This document shows, in pieces, positions 6,803-7,115 of a DNA stretch of 7,115 bases (position 1 is its first letter; every line of letters begins with the position of its first letter). The translations under genes and the position numbers were made by a program. A model generated the notes under the pieces. That model was not told the origin of the DNA and made no database searches. It worked only from the letters and a program-made list of their open reading frames with translations. This stretch comes from Pseudomonadota bacterium (GTDB lineage: Bacteria; Pseudomonadota; Alphaproteobacteria; Rhizobiales; Rhizobiaceae), in contig JAEYRU010000316.1 of the NCBI GenBank assembly GCA_023435335.1, forward strand, positions 1 to 7,115. Reading direction: 5' to 3'.

Positions 6803-7115
6803 TCATGCCTGCGATCGAAGTGGCCCCGCGGCTTTGGTGGTGTCTACGTTCTGATTGCGGCCGTCCGTCAGATAAGGGAAGCGCTGAACGGTCGCGGGGA
6901 CATCCTTAATTCGATGACCAAAATCACCCCATTTGACGATGATCTCAGTCCCGATCTCCGCCAGATCCCGGTCGATCGTGCAATGAGACAGCATCTTTCG
7001 GTAGTGGTAGCTGTAAGCTGTGCCCGACGCGATACCAACCTCTCGCCCATCCTTCACCACTTGGTCAGCATGGGCCAGCGCGAGCCGGAAGTGGGGAGAT
7101 GAAGGAAGCTCTATG
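6803..7115 (-). CDS. GcvT-like folate-dependent aminomethyltransferase/demethylase, C-terminal part (5' end outside window)
   Basis: The frame is open from the window edge (first whole codon at 7114) to TGA 6805-6803. It gives about 103 residues of C-terminus, so the GTG at 7060 is not a real start. The visible part matches the GcvT C-terminal barrel: VVKDGREVGIASGTAYSYHY, then KMLSHCTIDRDLAEIGTEI with VKWGD, then VPATVQRFPY. The family (T-protein of glycine cleavage, dimethylglycine-type and O-demethylating relatives) moves one-carbon units from a substrate to tetrahydrofolate. The TAYSYHYRKMLS wording looks more like the stand-alone demethylase-type paralogues than true GcvT, and the substrate cannot be told. 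It lies 48 bases upstream of the purU remnant on the same strand. That suggests a former operon in which PurU removed formyl groups from the folate pool. This stretch is visibly poorer in GC than the nos genes. Confidence 0.75.
   Translation of the reverse strand, partial: IELPSSPHFRLALAHADQVVKDGREVGIASGTAYSYHYRKMLSHCTIDRDLAEIGTEIIVKWGDFGHRIKDVPATVQRFPYLTDGRNQNVDTTKAAGPLRSQA

Overview
The window is high-GC proteobacterial DNA. Its gene order (nosZ-D-F-Y-L-X, with a Tat-dependent clade I type NosZ and an ApbE-type NosX) fits an alphaproteobacterial denitrifier, most likely of the Rhizobiales/Hyphomicrobiales. That taxonomic call is an inference from gene order and protein flavour; no marker gene is present.

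Positions 1-6248 (+ strand) are a canonical nitrous-oxide-reductase operon, entered about 110-120 codons inside nosZ. NosZ (1-1599) carries the seven histidines of the CuZ centre and the complete CuA motif. It is followed by nosD (1599-2972), nosF (2972-3889), nosY (3886-4713), nosL (4710-5249) and nosX (5262-6248). Consecutive genes overlap by 1-4 bases, except for a 12-base gap before nosX, so they are almost certainly co-transcribed and translationally coupled. NosZ reduces N2O to N2 in the periplasm. The NosDFY ABC complex and the lipoprotein copper chaperone NosL build its CuZ centre. NosX supplies covalent FMN to NosR, which should lie upstream outside the window together with the nosZ 5' end.

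Positions 6249-7115 are the unusual part. On the - strand, converging on nosX, lies the C-terminal end of a GcvT-like folate-dependent aminomethyltransferase/demethylase (6803-7115). It is followed by what should be purU, encoding formyltetrahydrofolate deformylase. Only about the first 63 codons of purU remain, and these carry two compensating frameshifts. They run in frame straight into the C-terminal 75 codons of a pseudoazurin gene (stop at 6332-6334). The 140-codon ORF at 6332-6754 is therefore a purU::pseudoazurin chimera. It lacks the PurU catalytic domain, and it lacks the pseudoazurin N-terminus with one of the four copper ligands. Pseudoazurin is a known electron donor to NosZ, so the junction looks like the scar of a deletion or rearrangement where a nos island meets a C1-folate locus. 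An assembly artefact must be excluded. Apart from this scar I see no undescribed system. There are no RNA genes, CRISPR arrays, insertion sequences or convincing terminators.
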